DNA of 64,000 nucleotides from positions 1,302,001 to 1,366,000 of the forward strand of contig OY725492.1 in NCBI GenBank assembly GCA_963281255.1. The letters are read 5' to 3'. The stretch comes from Aphrocallistes beatrix. Its lineage: Eukaryota > Porifera > Hexactinellida > Sceptrulophora > Aphrocallistidae. How positions within the stretch are numbered: position 1 is the stretch's first letter; each line of letters starts with the position of its first letter. The position numbers and the translations under genes are program-made. The notes under the pieces were generated by a model. It was not told where the DNA came from, did no database searches, and saw nothing but the letters and a program-made list of their open reading frames with translations. Below, piece after piece: positions 1 to 10,852 of the stretch.

Positions 1-236
1 GTCTCCTATAATGGCTGAGCTATGCTCGAATAACTGTGTTGCTTAACTTTTAAAAATGTGACAATGACGTCATAATTCCATGATGAGTCGATATTTTGCT
101 CTGAGCTCAGAAATAACTGGAGCCATAGCCAAAAGACTCCCACATGCCAAAAATCAGCTTTCTGCGCCTGGCAGTTTCTTCAATCAATTCGTTACATATA
201 TATATATAAACAATAATCGAGTTTTAATAGTAAGGA
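1..236 (-). mobile_element. Helitron-like family B, 5'-end part (cut by window edge)
   Basis: The right edge reads, on the minus strand, TCCTTACTATTAAAACTCG after a host A, the same terminus as the copies at 39232-39510 and 43355-43879. The body matches 43630-43879 closely, including the short AT microsatellite. The GC-rich 3' end lies outside the window. Non-coding. Confidence 0.6.
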
Positions 237-394
237 TATAGGTATGTTCTCGATGTTAAGGCACTGCACTTCTCTATCGTGGTTCCTTCACGCTGAAGTG
301 TAATGCATCAGGTGAGGTATCATCTTTTGAGTTCTCGGATTGGAATATCTCTTCTGAATCTCCCTTCGTATTATCCTAGTATATCAGCCTCCCT

Positions 395-1074
395 ACTCAA
401 GGAACCATCCTGTTTCTATTTCCACCTTCCTTGAACAGTTTTCATCTCTCCTCGAACCAATCCTCTTATGCAAGGAGCTCCTAATAATAACTGGAGACTT
501 CAATATCCATGTTGACGTCCCGTCTGAGTCTATACAGTTCTCCGAGCTCCTGCGTTCTCTATCTTTAATCCAGCATGTGAATCAGCCAACTCATGAGAAG
601 GGTCAGATAATATCCCATTCTGCTTAACATTATCCTCTCTGATCCCATTCCTGTCCATCTATTCTCTGACCATTTCTCCATCTCTTGTAATCTCTCGGTT
701 TCAAACCTTCTCTTTCCTCTCAGGAGGTTACCTATCGATCCAAATCCATCAACTTCCCAATCTTTCTCGCTGAAACTGCGACGTTCCCTGTTCATTAGGT
801 CAGTACAAGATTCCTCTGATGCTTGAATTCAACCCAATGGTCAGGATCATTAGACTGGCGCCACTTCCGTTCAGCTTTCCTTCTCGCTCGCTTGCCCTGC
901 TTGATGCTACTGGTGTACCAAGGGACATGGGGATGGGTGACTATGGTTTTGGTTCGCGGCGGCGCATGCTGGTCATAGATGGAAGATAGAGTATGATGCT
1001 ATAAGTTCCTAGGTTAGCACAGAGATCAGAGGAAACGAAATCCTATTCTGATTGGAACAGTCAGTCCTCTCATG
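395..1074 (+). pseudogene. L2/CR1-like LINE, endonuclease part with inverted middle
   Basis: The plus strand to about 800 encodes pieces of an APE-type endonuclease: GDFNIHVD, then QHVNQPTHEKG, then SDHFSIS after frame changes. From about 800 to 930 the coding sense is reversed: the minus strand reads PWYTSSIKQG and then ERKWRQSNDPDHWVEFKHQR, which in L2-type LINEs is the segment joining endonuclease to RT. Plus-strand homology resumes just before the hAT MITE at 1075 and continues at 2075. The copy is dead, with frameshifts, an inversion and no full ORF. The assignment rests on motif recognition only. Confidence 0.7.
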
Positions 1075-2066
1075 CAGAGCTGCAAATGGGTCACATAAAG
1101 TGACCCATGACCATGTGACCCATCGAAGTAGTGACCCATGACCTTCATGATTATCTGACCCATTATGATTCCATTATTAGGAGCAAGTAAATGTAAGTAT
1201 TTAGTCTAACACAATCAGTAAATCAAGTTGTTTTTATAATTTTCTAACACAACAGACACAACTTCAATAGTCTCTGGCAACATTGCATTCCGTTGGGATG
1301 TTACGATATGCCGAGCGTTAAAGGCACGAAAGGGTATCTCGCTTTCTGATGTGGATGCCTGAATCACCAATAGTCTCATGGCAACTATTGATAATAATGG
1401 GAACCGAAGTTTATTCTTCTTCGACCAATCAAGATTGAAATTTTCCCGTTTCGGAACCGTTGAGAGCAGCCTTTAGATCTTCACAGTTGTTGGAGAACAT
1501 TTACGACAGTAAGTAGATCTCAGAGGAATAATATATATAAATGGAAACTGTCAGTCTATATATATATATATATGCGTATATATATCCCTTAAATTACCGG
1601 GGTCATTTCTATTTATAGTAAAGACCCCACACTTCTAAGGTTTCCCCACCCAAAATGACTTAACCGGAAATGAGTTAGCAAAAATATAGCGCCATTTAGG
1701 GGATATATATACTGATGTATATTTGAATTGTAATCCTAAGTTTTCAGTAATATTGTGCAAACTCTAATAGGTTTACCGATAAGATTAAGGCACGAAAAAT
1801 TAATTGATGATTACAGTTACTATACCTGAAGACATATACATTTATGAATATATCACTTAGTAGTATTCCAAACTAATAGTATAATAACTACCTCTATAAC
1901 TCTATTTACAAGGTTTTCTAAATTAACAAATAAACTCTTTTAAGCCTACATTGTATATAAATAAAATATTGATCCATTAGCGGATGACCCATGGGCCATG
2001 ACCCACCGACCCATCTTAAAAAAGTGACCCATTGACCCATGGGTCAGTGACTCATTTGCAGCTCTG
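1075..2066. mobile_element. hAT-type MITE with 8-bp TSD CTCTCATG
   Basis: Terminal inverted repeats CAGAGCTGCAAATGGGTCAC (left) and its near-perfect complement (right) are flanked by identical 8-bp repeats, CTCTCATG at 1067-1074 and 2067-2074. An 8-bp TSD with CAGAG-type ends is typical of hAT elements. Both subterminal regions hold several TGACCCAT repeats, probably transposase binding sites. There is no coding capacity. It interrupts the LINE. Confidence 0.9.
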
Positions 2067-2074
2067 CTCTCATG

Positions 2075-2535
2075 ATCAGCGCTTACTCTTCCGTAAGGCT
2101 AACAACTCACTGCTCGGCTTACGGCAACAACAGGCTCTACCACCTCATGCTGATAAGGCTGCTCTTTCTGGATCGTCGTCTTCCGTTATCCCCTCAGATA
2201 ATTCAAACATCGAATCCCAACATATCACCAATTCGAAGAATTATCTGAGGAAGAAATCGTTTCCCTCGTTTCCTCCTCTCCAAATAAATCTTGTATTCCC
2301 GATCCTATTCAAACATCCCTTGTCAAATAATCTCTACCCATCCTAGGACCCATCCTTAAGAGAATGGTAAATAGTTCCCTCTCCACGGGTCATTTTTCTT
2401 CTCCCTGGAAGCGCGCCATCTTTCCCAAACTTAAAAGACCAAATCTCAATCCCATCTTCTCTAACTATCGTCCTCTTAGCAATCTTTCTTTCATTTCTAA
2501 GATAACTGAGAGGGCCGCTTCCATCCAGGTCTAAG
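2075..2535 (+). pseudogene. L2/CR1-like LINE, reverse transcriptase N-terminal part
   Basis: Downstream of the hAT insertion the LINE continues with the linker (RKANNSLLGLRQQQALP) and the RT start: SCIPDPIPTSLVK, then WKRAIFP, then SNYRPLSNLSFISKITER. The last is the RT motif-1/2 region of L2/CR1 LINEs. A stop and frame changes show it is decayed, and homology ends near 2535. The C-terminal part of a similar LINE is at 54620-55830. Confidence 0.75.
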
Positions 2536-2539
2536 AACG

Positions 2540-2700
2540 GATGTGCTCTCATCTCGAGCATAAATCAAATTCACCTGTGAAGTGGTTTTGTTCTCTGTGA
2601 TGTGATAGATAGTTGTGTTTTCAGATAAATGTGTATTATTACTCAGTTTATCTGCTGTACTAGTATTCTGTATCCTCCCAAAAAATAGCGTTTCGATCAT
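2540..2700 (-). pseudogene. Remnant of an Ig-domain exon (CTLD/Ig gene family)
   Basis: The minus strand reads FFGRIQNTSTADK, then SENTTIYHITENKTTSQV. This aligns with the Ig exon at 61519-61815 (VFGRIVDSSTFEEK, then TTLYCVTENRNTPQV). The first Ig cysteine is replaced by histidine and the second half is missing. It is a stray, truncated copy about 59 kb from its relative, in the opposite orientation. Confidence 0.55.
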
Positions 2701-2742
2701 AAAACAATGTTTAAATTAAGAACATTGTGCAGTTAATTAGAA

Positions 2743-3484
2743 CAAGCGCGCTTCGCTTGCTTGCGCTGCGCGGCTTACGGACACTACGTGTCCGCAGAGT
2801 CGCCCTGCGGGCGCCTAGAGTTACTCAATCTAACATATTTTGGGAATTTGTTTAATTTATATAGATATTGTAAACAAAATTTAACAAATAGTTTACATAT
2901 AGATCCTAAAATATAATATTCTAGATCTACACCCCTGAAACCACATGTCAACCGTTGAAACCAAGTTTCTAACATGTTTTGAGATTTGTTTACTTTATGT
3001 ATCTAGTTTAAACGAAAGTAAACAAATAATTTATCATATAGACCTGAAAATATGATATTCGAAATCTACACCCCTAAAAACCCCATGTCACCCGTTGGAA
3101 GCTAGTCTCTAGCATATTTTTCAAAATTCGTCAAATGTGAATTATGTATATAAAGGTGTGAAAATATGCACATAATCTTTTTTATTGCTATACACTGATA
3201 CATTTAAGATATCAAACATAAGTTGTGGCTTTGAAGTATTAATAACAATGACAATCAATTGTAGTGTCATACAAATAATTTCTATTGTGATAATGTAGTC
3301 ATATGTATATTGTATAAGAAAGGTGTGAAAAATGTTTTCTATTTTTTTGGAGAGGTGTGAAAATTTCGCTTAAATCTTAGAACTTAATCGTAGCCATATC
3401 ATTTGACACCTACATGCCAATTTTTCAATCGATTCGTACAAACGCACAAAAAAGAAAAAAATCCTAGCGTTTTAATATAAAAGA
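2743..3484 (-). mobile_element. Helitron-like element, family A
   Basis: On the minus strand it starts TC with TTTATATTAAAACGCTAGG (host A before) and ends in about 75 bp of GC-rich, hairpin-forming sequence closing with GCGCGCTTG before a host T. The 3' part contains GCGGACAC/GTGTCCGC and AAGCG/CGCTT stems. The body is AT-rich and non-coding. It matches copies at 22440, 35036, 37893 and 63291. A|T insertion without TSD and a structured 3' end suggest a non-autonomous Helitron. Confidence 0.65.
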
Positions 3485-3791
3485 TATTTTGTGCCAAATA
3501 GTTCACAATTTGGAGTAATTCCAGCAAGTTTGAAAGGTTGCGCATTCATTTAGTTTGTTTCTATCAGAATTTGTATCAGAAAGTGATCCCGACGTTTGGA
3601 AAAACTCAAAACCATACACATGCTGGGTTTAATTGATTGAAAACTAACAAAATTAGATAATTTGGGGCTGTAGTTTTATGCTGAATTATTCTCTAGATTT
3701 TCGTAGGTTAAGGAACAATCGGACTCTATAAGGTCGATTTGTCCTTTTTTTATGCTGTCTGTCGAAACAATTCATTTAAAATATGTTTGAT

Positions 3792-4855
3792 CATAGCCTA
3801 CTCTAATAATGCCTCACAGTAGACTGAAAATCATGGACTAGGGATGAAGTAATAGCCGAATGGATTAATACACGATTATCCTGAAATCGTTAACCATGCA
3901 GAATAGCCATTAAGAATGTATTACCAGCATATATAAACATGGTATCAAAGTACATATATCCGTTGTGAAAATTTCGATTAGTCATCATATCATTGCGCAA
4001 CAGGTCATTCTAAGGACAATTTTAGCGATTTTCTAAGCTGTTTTAACTCTATTTCTAAATGGTAATAAGGTGTGATTTTTGTGTAGAACCAAGATTAGTA
4101 CGAGTTGATTTGAAAAATTTAGAATTTTCAATGGAATATTGTTACATTCCTGCGTTGCTATGGTAAAGCATTTTGGTCAGTTTGGGCCATTTCGTGCAAA
4201 CTAGTAACTAGAACTTCAAATTCGATCGTGTTTGATAGGCAATGGCCTACTTCCTATTAGGTGATAATACAACTTGAACTTCTAAATTCAACGAGTTTTG
4301 AGTTATGGGTTGATTTTAAGAATGTGACCAAAACACTAAATTGTCTCATAACTCTATAGTCTGTGAATTTAGAAGTTTAAATTGTATTATTACCTAATAG
4401 GAAGTAGCCAATTGCCTATCAAATAAAATCAAATTTGAAGACCTAGTTCTTACAGTTTGCAGGATATGGCCCAAGCTGACCAAAATGCTTTACCATAGCA
4501 ACTTAAGAATGTAATAACATTCCATTGAAAAATTCTAAATTTTTCAAATCAACTCGTACTAATCTTGGTTCTACACAAAAATCACACCTTAATACCATTT
4601 AGAAATAGGGTTAAAACGGCTTAGAAAATTGCCAAAATCGTGCTTAAAATGACCTGTTGCGCAATGATATGATGGCGAATCGAAATTTTGACAACGGATA
4701 TATATACTTTGATACCATGTTTATATATGCTGGTAATACATTCTTAATGCCTATCCTACATGGTTGACGACTTTAGGCTAATCGTGTATTAATCCATTCG
4801 GCTATTACCGCATCCTTGGTTATTTTACTGTGAGGCATTATTAGAGTAGGCTATG
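3792..4855. mobile_element. Foldback element, CATAGCC ends, 7-bp TSD GTTTGAT
   Basis: The two halves are nearly complementary (TIRs of about 450-500 bp around a short centre). Ends are CATAGCCTAC and GTAGGCTATG, flanked by GTTTGAT on both sides (3785-3791 and 4856-4862). CA..TG ends, a 7-bp TSD and similarity to the CATAGACTAC ends of the transposase-bearing element at 31881-36063 suggest a non-autonomous P-superfamily member. Non-coding. Confidence 0.8.
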
Positions 4856-4922
4856 GTTTGATGTATTATTTACGAATATAAATACACCCCCAAGGTATCA
4901 AATTTTTTTATTTTTGATAAAT

Positions 4923-5774
4923 CATAGCCTACTAAATATAAGGCCTCAGAGTAACTTGACCAAGGATACGTTAGAAGATGGCTGAACTAATACATGAGCA
5001 GCCTTAAATCATTAACAAAGCACAATAGAGCTCAGGAATGTATTACTAGCATATATAAATATGGTGACAAGGTACCCATATCCATTGTTAAAATTTAGAT
5101 TAGTCACCATATGGTTGCGCAATAGGTGATATTTGCGACAAATTTGGTGATTTTCAGAGGCAGTTTAGGGGCATTACTAAGTGTTTTTATTATAAAGTTT
5201 TTCGCATACGAGTTATTAGACAATTTATCATATTGGTCACATTCGGTAATTTGTCGAATATCTATGTAAACCATTGAATTTAGACGTCGAAAATATATTA
5301 TCGCTTAATAGGAAATAGCCTATTAGCTATCAAATGGAATTATATTTGAATGTCTAGCTATCGCGGTTCTCAAGATATAATCCCAACTGACCAAAACACG
5401 TTTCCATAGCAACACTGGAATGTAGCAACATTCCATGAAAAAAATCCAAAATTTTCGTATTAACCCATTCACATCTCAGTTCTATGCGGAAAAGTTTATA
5501 ATAAAAACACTTAGAAGTGCCCCTAAACGGCCTCTGAAAATCACCAAATTTGTCACAAATATACCCTATTGCGCAACCATATGGTGACTAATCTAAATTT
5601 TTACAACGGATACGAGTACTTTGACACCATATTTATATATGCTGGTAATACATTCCTAAGCTCCATTGTGCTTTGTTAATGATTTAAGGTAGCTCATGTA
5701 TTAGTTCAACCATCTACCGCATCCCTGGTCCCAAATTCGCAAGTTACTCTGAGACCTTACTATAGTAGGCTATG
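4923..5774. mobile_element. Foldback element, CATAGCC ends, 7-bp TSD GATAAAT
   Basis: A second foldback element with CATAGCCTAC/GTAGGCTATG ends and long complementary arms. Identical GATAAAT repeats flank it (4916-4922 and 5775-5781). Its arms are closest to the copies at 9003-9820 and 13015-14062. Non-coding. Confidence 0.8.
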
Positions 5775-5781
5775 GATAAAT

Positions 5782-6166
5782 CAAACCCACCCTGTGCATG
5801 TTTTGAGTTTTTCCAAACTTCCTTTCCGTTCCGTTCCGTTTCATTCCGTAAATTAGCTATGTCCTCAAAAGATGATATATTTTCAGATCTACCCTATTTC
5901 ACTACACCTTTACTGAAAATTTTATGCCCTTACTAGGATATTTTTGTAGAAGATGAGATAATCCCGGCCGTTCAGCCATCACGATTATTTTAGAGGTTAA
6001 CCTATTCTAGTATAGCTGGCGGACTAAAAGTTATCAATGTCATTAACAGCAATTAACTTGCTTCTAACAACCAAGTATAATGGAAAAAACTTCATGTCTA
6101 TCTGCTGAAAATAACCAATCTAATTGATAGTGGAAGTATAGTGGAAGTATCTATTCATGTGAAACC
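5782..6166. other. No gene seen
   Basis: AT-rich spacer between the foldback element and the transporter gene. It contains a short TTCCG-type simple repeat near 5820-5850. No ORF or repeat family was recognised. Confidence 0.4.
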
Positions 6167-7534
6167 TCATATACATAATGTATAATACATGTATAATACA
6201 TTTCCTATAGCCTCTGAAATGTAGGGGAATATGGTGATGAGTGCGAATCCATACACATTCATTACAAACATAATGAATCCTGCACCCAACTCTTTTATCC
6301 GAATGGGCAGCATTTCATCAATTATCACGTATAATACAGATCCCCAACCTATTTGATATCCAAACTTGAGAATTGACAAGCTTAAAGCAGGCCAAAGAAT
6401 GATTCATTCGCAAACTTTTCGCGTTGATTCTGTTACATTATTTTTGCTCTCAATGTTTGTACAATCCACTCCCATATTCTCGGTTAATGAGAAATACCCC
6501 GTGAGTGAAATCATCATGAGAGTTACCAAACCAGTTGATGTGAGCATTAGCGGTTTTCTTCCAAAGGATTCTACTAGAAATAAACTAAGAATGGCGCTTA
6601 TAAGACCGAAGATAGGAACACAGAGAGCAACTACATTGGGATTAATTATCTTACTGTTTTGAAGTAGGGGAGCAGTGTATGAATTGACTATGTCCACACC
6701 TGTGTTGATGAATCCCAATGCCAGTAAAAAGCCGAGCAACAATGCTTTCAACTGATATTTTACGAAAATAATACTAATATAGCTTTGTAGTGACATCTTT
6801 TTCACATCTATTTCGAGAGCCGACTTAATAGCTAAGCATTCTTCAAATATATCATCTTTTTTTCTAATACTGACCAGTACATTTTTTGCCATATTTTCAA
6901 GTCGTCTGGAATATAGCCATACTGAACTGTAAGGATGAAAGAGGGTAAGAAGGACCTGTACAAGTATTAATAATAGGCCTACAACCGCTAGCCACCTAAA
7001 TGATAAAAATATGCCAAATACATACACTAGGAGATTACCAAGTATTTCATAAAGCCTTTGAGAGTTTGATAAGAACCCACGAGTATTTACAGGAGTTAGT
7101 TCTCCCATGTAGATTGGGATTATTGATAGCCAAAATCCGGCTGCAATTCCACTATAAATTATACCTACTAGCAGATACCCTGGCCCCGTTCCCCCTGCGA
7201 TCACTAGCCAACCCAAAGCTCCGAATAGACTACTTAAGATTATTGCCAATTTTCTTCCCAGGTATTTCGATGTGGGGATAGAGATACCACTCCCGAGTGC
7301 TATCCCAACTATATATAAGGATACAAATATGGGATAGGTTGTAATATCTAGTAATTTGAGTTGGAGCAGCTCTCGGAGGGTTGGAGAGGCATATCCCAAT
7401 CCAAATCCAAGATTGAGGAAGCCAAGACATAATATTTGATATAGTATGAATGTTTTTGATGTGTATTTGATTTGATTGGTTTTCCATTTTTTGATACGAT
7501 TTTTCATATTGCTGCCTATATATCCCAAATCCAA
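6167..7534 (-). pseudogene. SLC2-type (MFS) sugar transporter with one in-frame stop
   Basis: A single minus-strand frame encodes a major-facilitator sugar transporter. Family landmarks are GRKLAI after TM2, PIYMGELTP and RG after TM4, GRKPLML after TM8, and GWGSVLYVIIDEMLPIRIKELG, the TM10 signature. The first part has 376 codons and ends at a TGA at 6404-6406, between TM9 and TM10. The same frame then reads on for TM10-TM11 and stops at 6167 without TM12 or the usual PETKG tail. The protein would sit in a membrane and carry hexose or a disaccharide. Either this is a pseudogene with one nonsense change, or there is a base error or a missed 3' exon. Starts at 7534 or nine codons later are equally plausible. 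Confidence 0.75.
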
Positions 7535-7839
7535 GAAGTGCCTTTTATACTGGAAGTTACATTAGTAACAGATAGTACCATGCAATTATCTTCGTCAAAT
7601 GGTCTAATGGTCATTCTGGAGTATACAAGAGTTGCTCAATAATAATTAAACTAATATACCGATTTCCATATATTAAATACGTTCATCCGCATGCGGTTGA
7701 ACGTTTTAAATAGCTTCGAGTTCAGATTCAGAAGTTGACAGCGCGCCTACTATTGAGAAAGTTTATATTTTCTCATGGAATGTCACTACATTCCAATTGT
7801 CACTACATTAGTTCGCTATTCGTAAAACACGAAACCGGG
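7535..7839. other. Upstream region of transporter, no gene
   Basis: AT-rich. A short inverted stretch around GGAATGT/ACATTCC at 7780-7800 resembles the inner part of the foldback elements, but ends and TSD are not visible. Confidence 0.3.
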
Positions 7840-9002
7840 TCATTTCATGCCCCCAATTAGTGAGGTATTTGATCTATTAGAACAGCTATTTATGCATATT
7901 TTTGAAACACGTTTCTTTATTTTGTCAATATCTTGAGATTGATCTAGCTCTTGAATAGTCATTTTTTCTACCTCTTCACGCATTTTGTTGAATTATTTTT
8001 GCAAGATTTCGATTGAAGTTTCCCAGTTTGCTTTCAACTCTTTACCACATACATAATGCACCAGTTTGGCCGCTGCTTCCATAACTGGTACGAGGGGCTT
8101 CATGATCGGAAAGATATCTAAATTATCTTCCTCGAATTTTCTAGGATGCGGATGCTAGCTCTCCTGGTGTAACTACTCCTGTGATACTGTTTCGTAGGAC
8201 CAACAAGCGGTTCAATCCATTCTAATTCAAGTTTTCTGAAATTTTCTTCCCAAAGCAGTTTTAGAGCTAGCCGATCGACAAACTTTTCACGGAGGCCAAG
8301 CTGAGCATGGACAGCAGCTATCGGAAAGGCTAGCTTGGGATGATCAAACTTTAGAAGCGCGTTGAAACTGCGAAGCATTCCTTGGCATGTTTTGAATCGG
8401 AGGTATAAACCTCCTCAATTTTGTTGACCATACTCTCAAAATGGTCCCAATTTCTCATAAAGTCTTCAGATGTCCAGCAGTACGAGCAGTGTGGGCAGGG
8501 ATATTTCGCTACACCTCCAAGTAAACCGCATATCAAATTTATCACCTTGAGATCCGAGGTAAATACGTTACAAACGTGACCAATCCTTTGGGGAGATAAA
8601 CAATGTTTGCAACTTCTTGTTCATCAGGAGTTGACCTACAAACTCTTTTCATGGGTGGTGATCATAGGCGTCGTAAACTTTATTGTCTACCCTTGGACTG
8701 CCCGACCACAATAATCCAGAGCCGCCCGGTCATTGCCGGGTAACCGGGTGGGTTACGACGCCTATGGTGGTGATAGGTTCGCACTTGCAATCACTAGGAT
8801 GATCAGATATTAGAGCCTTGGATGAATTCTGTTGAATTATTGGCCTACCTACTTCTCCAGTGTAGGTCTCGCAAATTGAGCAACCAATTCCTGAGTGTTT
8901 AGTCGTCACTTTGCGAGGAATTGAATGTGAACCCAATGATGCCAATTTGGGAACGCGGCCTTTCAAAATTGAAGATGTACATCCTTTATAAATATGCAGT
9001 GG
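7840..9002 (-). pseudogene. Decayed unknown ORF with CxxC motifs, split by a MITE
   Basis: The minus strand carries successive pieces of one protein in shifting frames: HSGIGCSICETYTGEVGRP and SDCKCEP (8770-9000), ICGLLGGVAKYPCPHCSYCW with a CPxC motif (8351-8545), FPIAAVHAQLGLREKFVDRL (8118-8378), and VMEAAAKLVHYVCGKELKANW below 8118. The layout of an upstream cysteine cluster, GxxxGxxxYPCPxC and HAQLGL recalls uncharacterised, probably transposon-derived invertebrate proteins, but I cannot name the family. Frame changes and a 104-bp MITE insertion show it is not functional. Confidence 0.5.
8663..8766. mobile_element. 104-bp MITE, 8-bp TSD GTGGTGAT
   Basis: Ends CATAGGCGTCGTAA and TTACGACGCCTATG are perfect inverted repeats. 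GTGGTGAT flanks both sides (8655-8662 and 8767-8774). The 8-bp TSD suggests hAT mobilisation. It interrupts the decayed ORF. Confidence 0.85.
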
Positions 9003-9820
9003 CATAGCCTACTGTATAAAAGGCCTCACAGTAACTTGCGGATTTTGGACTAGGGATGTGGTAGAAGATGGTTGAACTAATACATGAGCTGCCTTAAATC
9101 ATTAACAAAGCACAATAATGCTTGGGAATGTATTCATAGGCGTAGCCAATGGGCCTGCAGAGCCTGCCCGCAGGCCCACTAAATATCCTGCAGGCCTAGA
9201 AAATGTTTCTGCAGCCCCAGTTAAGACGGACCGTAGCCCCTGGCAGGCCCTTATCGGCGCCACTGGCTACGCCCCTAAATGTATTGCCAGCATATATAAA
9301 TATTGTGTCAAAGTACCCATATCCGTTGTTAAAATTTAGATTAGTCACCATATAGTTGCGCAATAGGTTATATTTGTGACAAATTTGGTGATTTTCAGGT
9401 CGTTTAAGAGCATTTCTAAGTGTTTTTGTTATAAATTTTTTCGCATAGAACTGAGATGTGAATGGGTTAATACGAAAATGTGGAATTTTTTCATAGAATG
9501 TTGCTACATTCCAGTGTTGCTATGGAAACGGGTTTTGGTCAGTTGGGGTTATATTTTGAAAACCACGATAGCTAGTCAAATGTAATTCCATTTAATAGTG
9601 AATAAACTACTTCCTATTAAACTATTATATAATTTCCACGTCTAAATTCAATGGTTTACGAGATATTCGACAAATGACCAAATGCAACCAATATGATAAA
9701 TTGTCTAATAACTATTGTGCATTATTTTAGGCAGATCATTTATTAGTTCAACCATCTTCTACCACATCCCTAGTCCCAAATCCGCAAGTTACTGTGAGGC
9801 CTTATATACAGTAGGCTATT
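9003..9820. mobile_element. Foldback element, P-like family (third copy)
   Basis: It starts CATAGCCTACTG and ends CAGTAGGCTAT, with arms matching 4923-5774 and 13015-14062. Flanks GCAGTGG and GCTGTAG agree at 5 of 7 bases, consistent with an older 7-bp TSD. The left arm carries a nested MITE at 9135-9277. Confidence 0.7.
9135..9277. mobile_element. hAT-type MITE, 8-bp TSD AATGTATT, nested
   Basis: Ends CATAGGCGTAGCCA and TGGCTACGCCCCTA are imperfect inverted repeats, flanked by AATGTATT on both sides (9127-9134 and 9278-9285). Removing it restores the AATGTATTACCAGC-type sequence of the other foldback copies. GC-rich interior, non-coding. Confidence 0.85.
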
Positions 9821-10101
9821 GCTGTAGATAAAAACAAAGGTTAGACTCGTATTCATAATCGATTTAATTGCATCTCTTACTGCTTCGATTAGCTTCTCAC
9901 TAAAATTACGTAGATTATCACGGGTCTTTCTCTGTAAACAGATTCTGCATCGGTTTTCAATTGCTTGTACGTGTTTTTCGTACTCATACTACACTATTTG
10001 GAGATAATTTAAATTCCTGAAATAATTTATTGTTTAATATTGTATTATATTTCCATTATGGACAAACAATATGGAGGCATATACAATAATTTGGATTGTA
10101 T

Positions 10102-10312
10102 CAAAGATACCAAAACGATGATGAGTTTGCTATGATTATTAAGTAATTCCGAGCCTTGGCATTTATTCCGACAAATGAAGTCATACTTTGTTATCAAGAA
10201 CTAATCGATTCCTTAAGTGACGAACTAGTAGACGATCTTAGCGATTTCCTACAGTATTTTGAGAGAACGTGAATTGGAGTAGAGTATCATAGAAGAAGAA
10301 GACGTTCTTTAT
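10102..10312 (+). pseudogene. MULE-like transposase remnant
   Basis: The plus strand reads ALAFIPTNEVILCYQELID, then LSDFLQYFERT, a stop, then IGVEYHRRRRRS. ALAFxP with a following YFExTWIG block is recalled from MULE-type transposases of invertebrates. Two stop codons interrupt it. It runs into a G-rich strand-biased block. Confidence 0.4.
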
Positions 10313-10369
10313 TTCTCATGTTGCGAGGAAATGAGTTGCCACGATGTGATCGTTTAGGTAGAATTCCTT

Positions 10370-10850
10370 GGATTGTGAAATATTGGGAGGTAGTGGGGAG
10401 GTTGACGATTGGTAGGGGGTTGGATGCAAAGAGAGTGTCAGGAGGGTCCTCTGAGGAGGGAGTAAGCAAATGGTGGATCCCGTAGGCTTTGGCCTGGTGC
10501 GTGTACGGTTTTATTTGGGTAGCGTGTGCCGTATATTTAACTGTTCTGTTGGATTGGTACTCCATGGGTAGATTGTAGAAGATAGGTTGAGGGGGGTAGG
10601 GTCCGGGGTCGTGGAGTGAGGTGTGGTGCTGGTACGTTGAGTGTGAAGTGGAGATTTTGTATGGGCGGTCGAGTGTAAGAAGGTTTGGTTCTGTTGCTAG
10701 GCTGGGTGTAGTGTGAGATTGGTGGTCCTGTTAAGAATAGGGGATTGGGTAGGTGTAGGAGAAGTGCTGTCGGAGTAGGGGGTATGAGAGGAGGATGGGG
10801 ATGTGCTGAGTGATTGAGTAGGTGAGAATTGGGAGGGTGAAGGTTGAGGA
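10370..10850. other. Strand-asymmetric G/T-rich block
   Basis: About 480 bp in which the plus strand is rich in G and T and poor in C, with many GGGG and GGAGG runs. It lies between the MULE-like remnant and the end of the hAT-like transposase. The minus strand stays open in places, but as low-complexity, proline-rich sequence with no recognised domain. Confidence 0.45.
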
Positions 10851-10852
10851 GC

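Noticed and set aside
2032..2346. Open frame of 104 codons crossing the right end of the hAT MITE
   Set aside because: It fuses MITE terminal sequence with an off-frame part of the LINE; no domain supports it.
2743..2820. GC-rich hairpin blocks (GCGGACAC/GTGTCCGC) as tRNA or structured RNA genes
   Set aside because: They recur only at the ends of Helitron-like copies; no cloverleaf or anticodon arm can be drawn.
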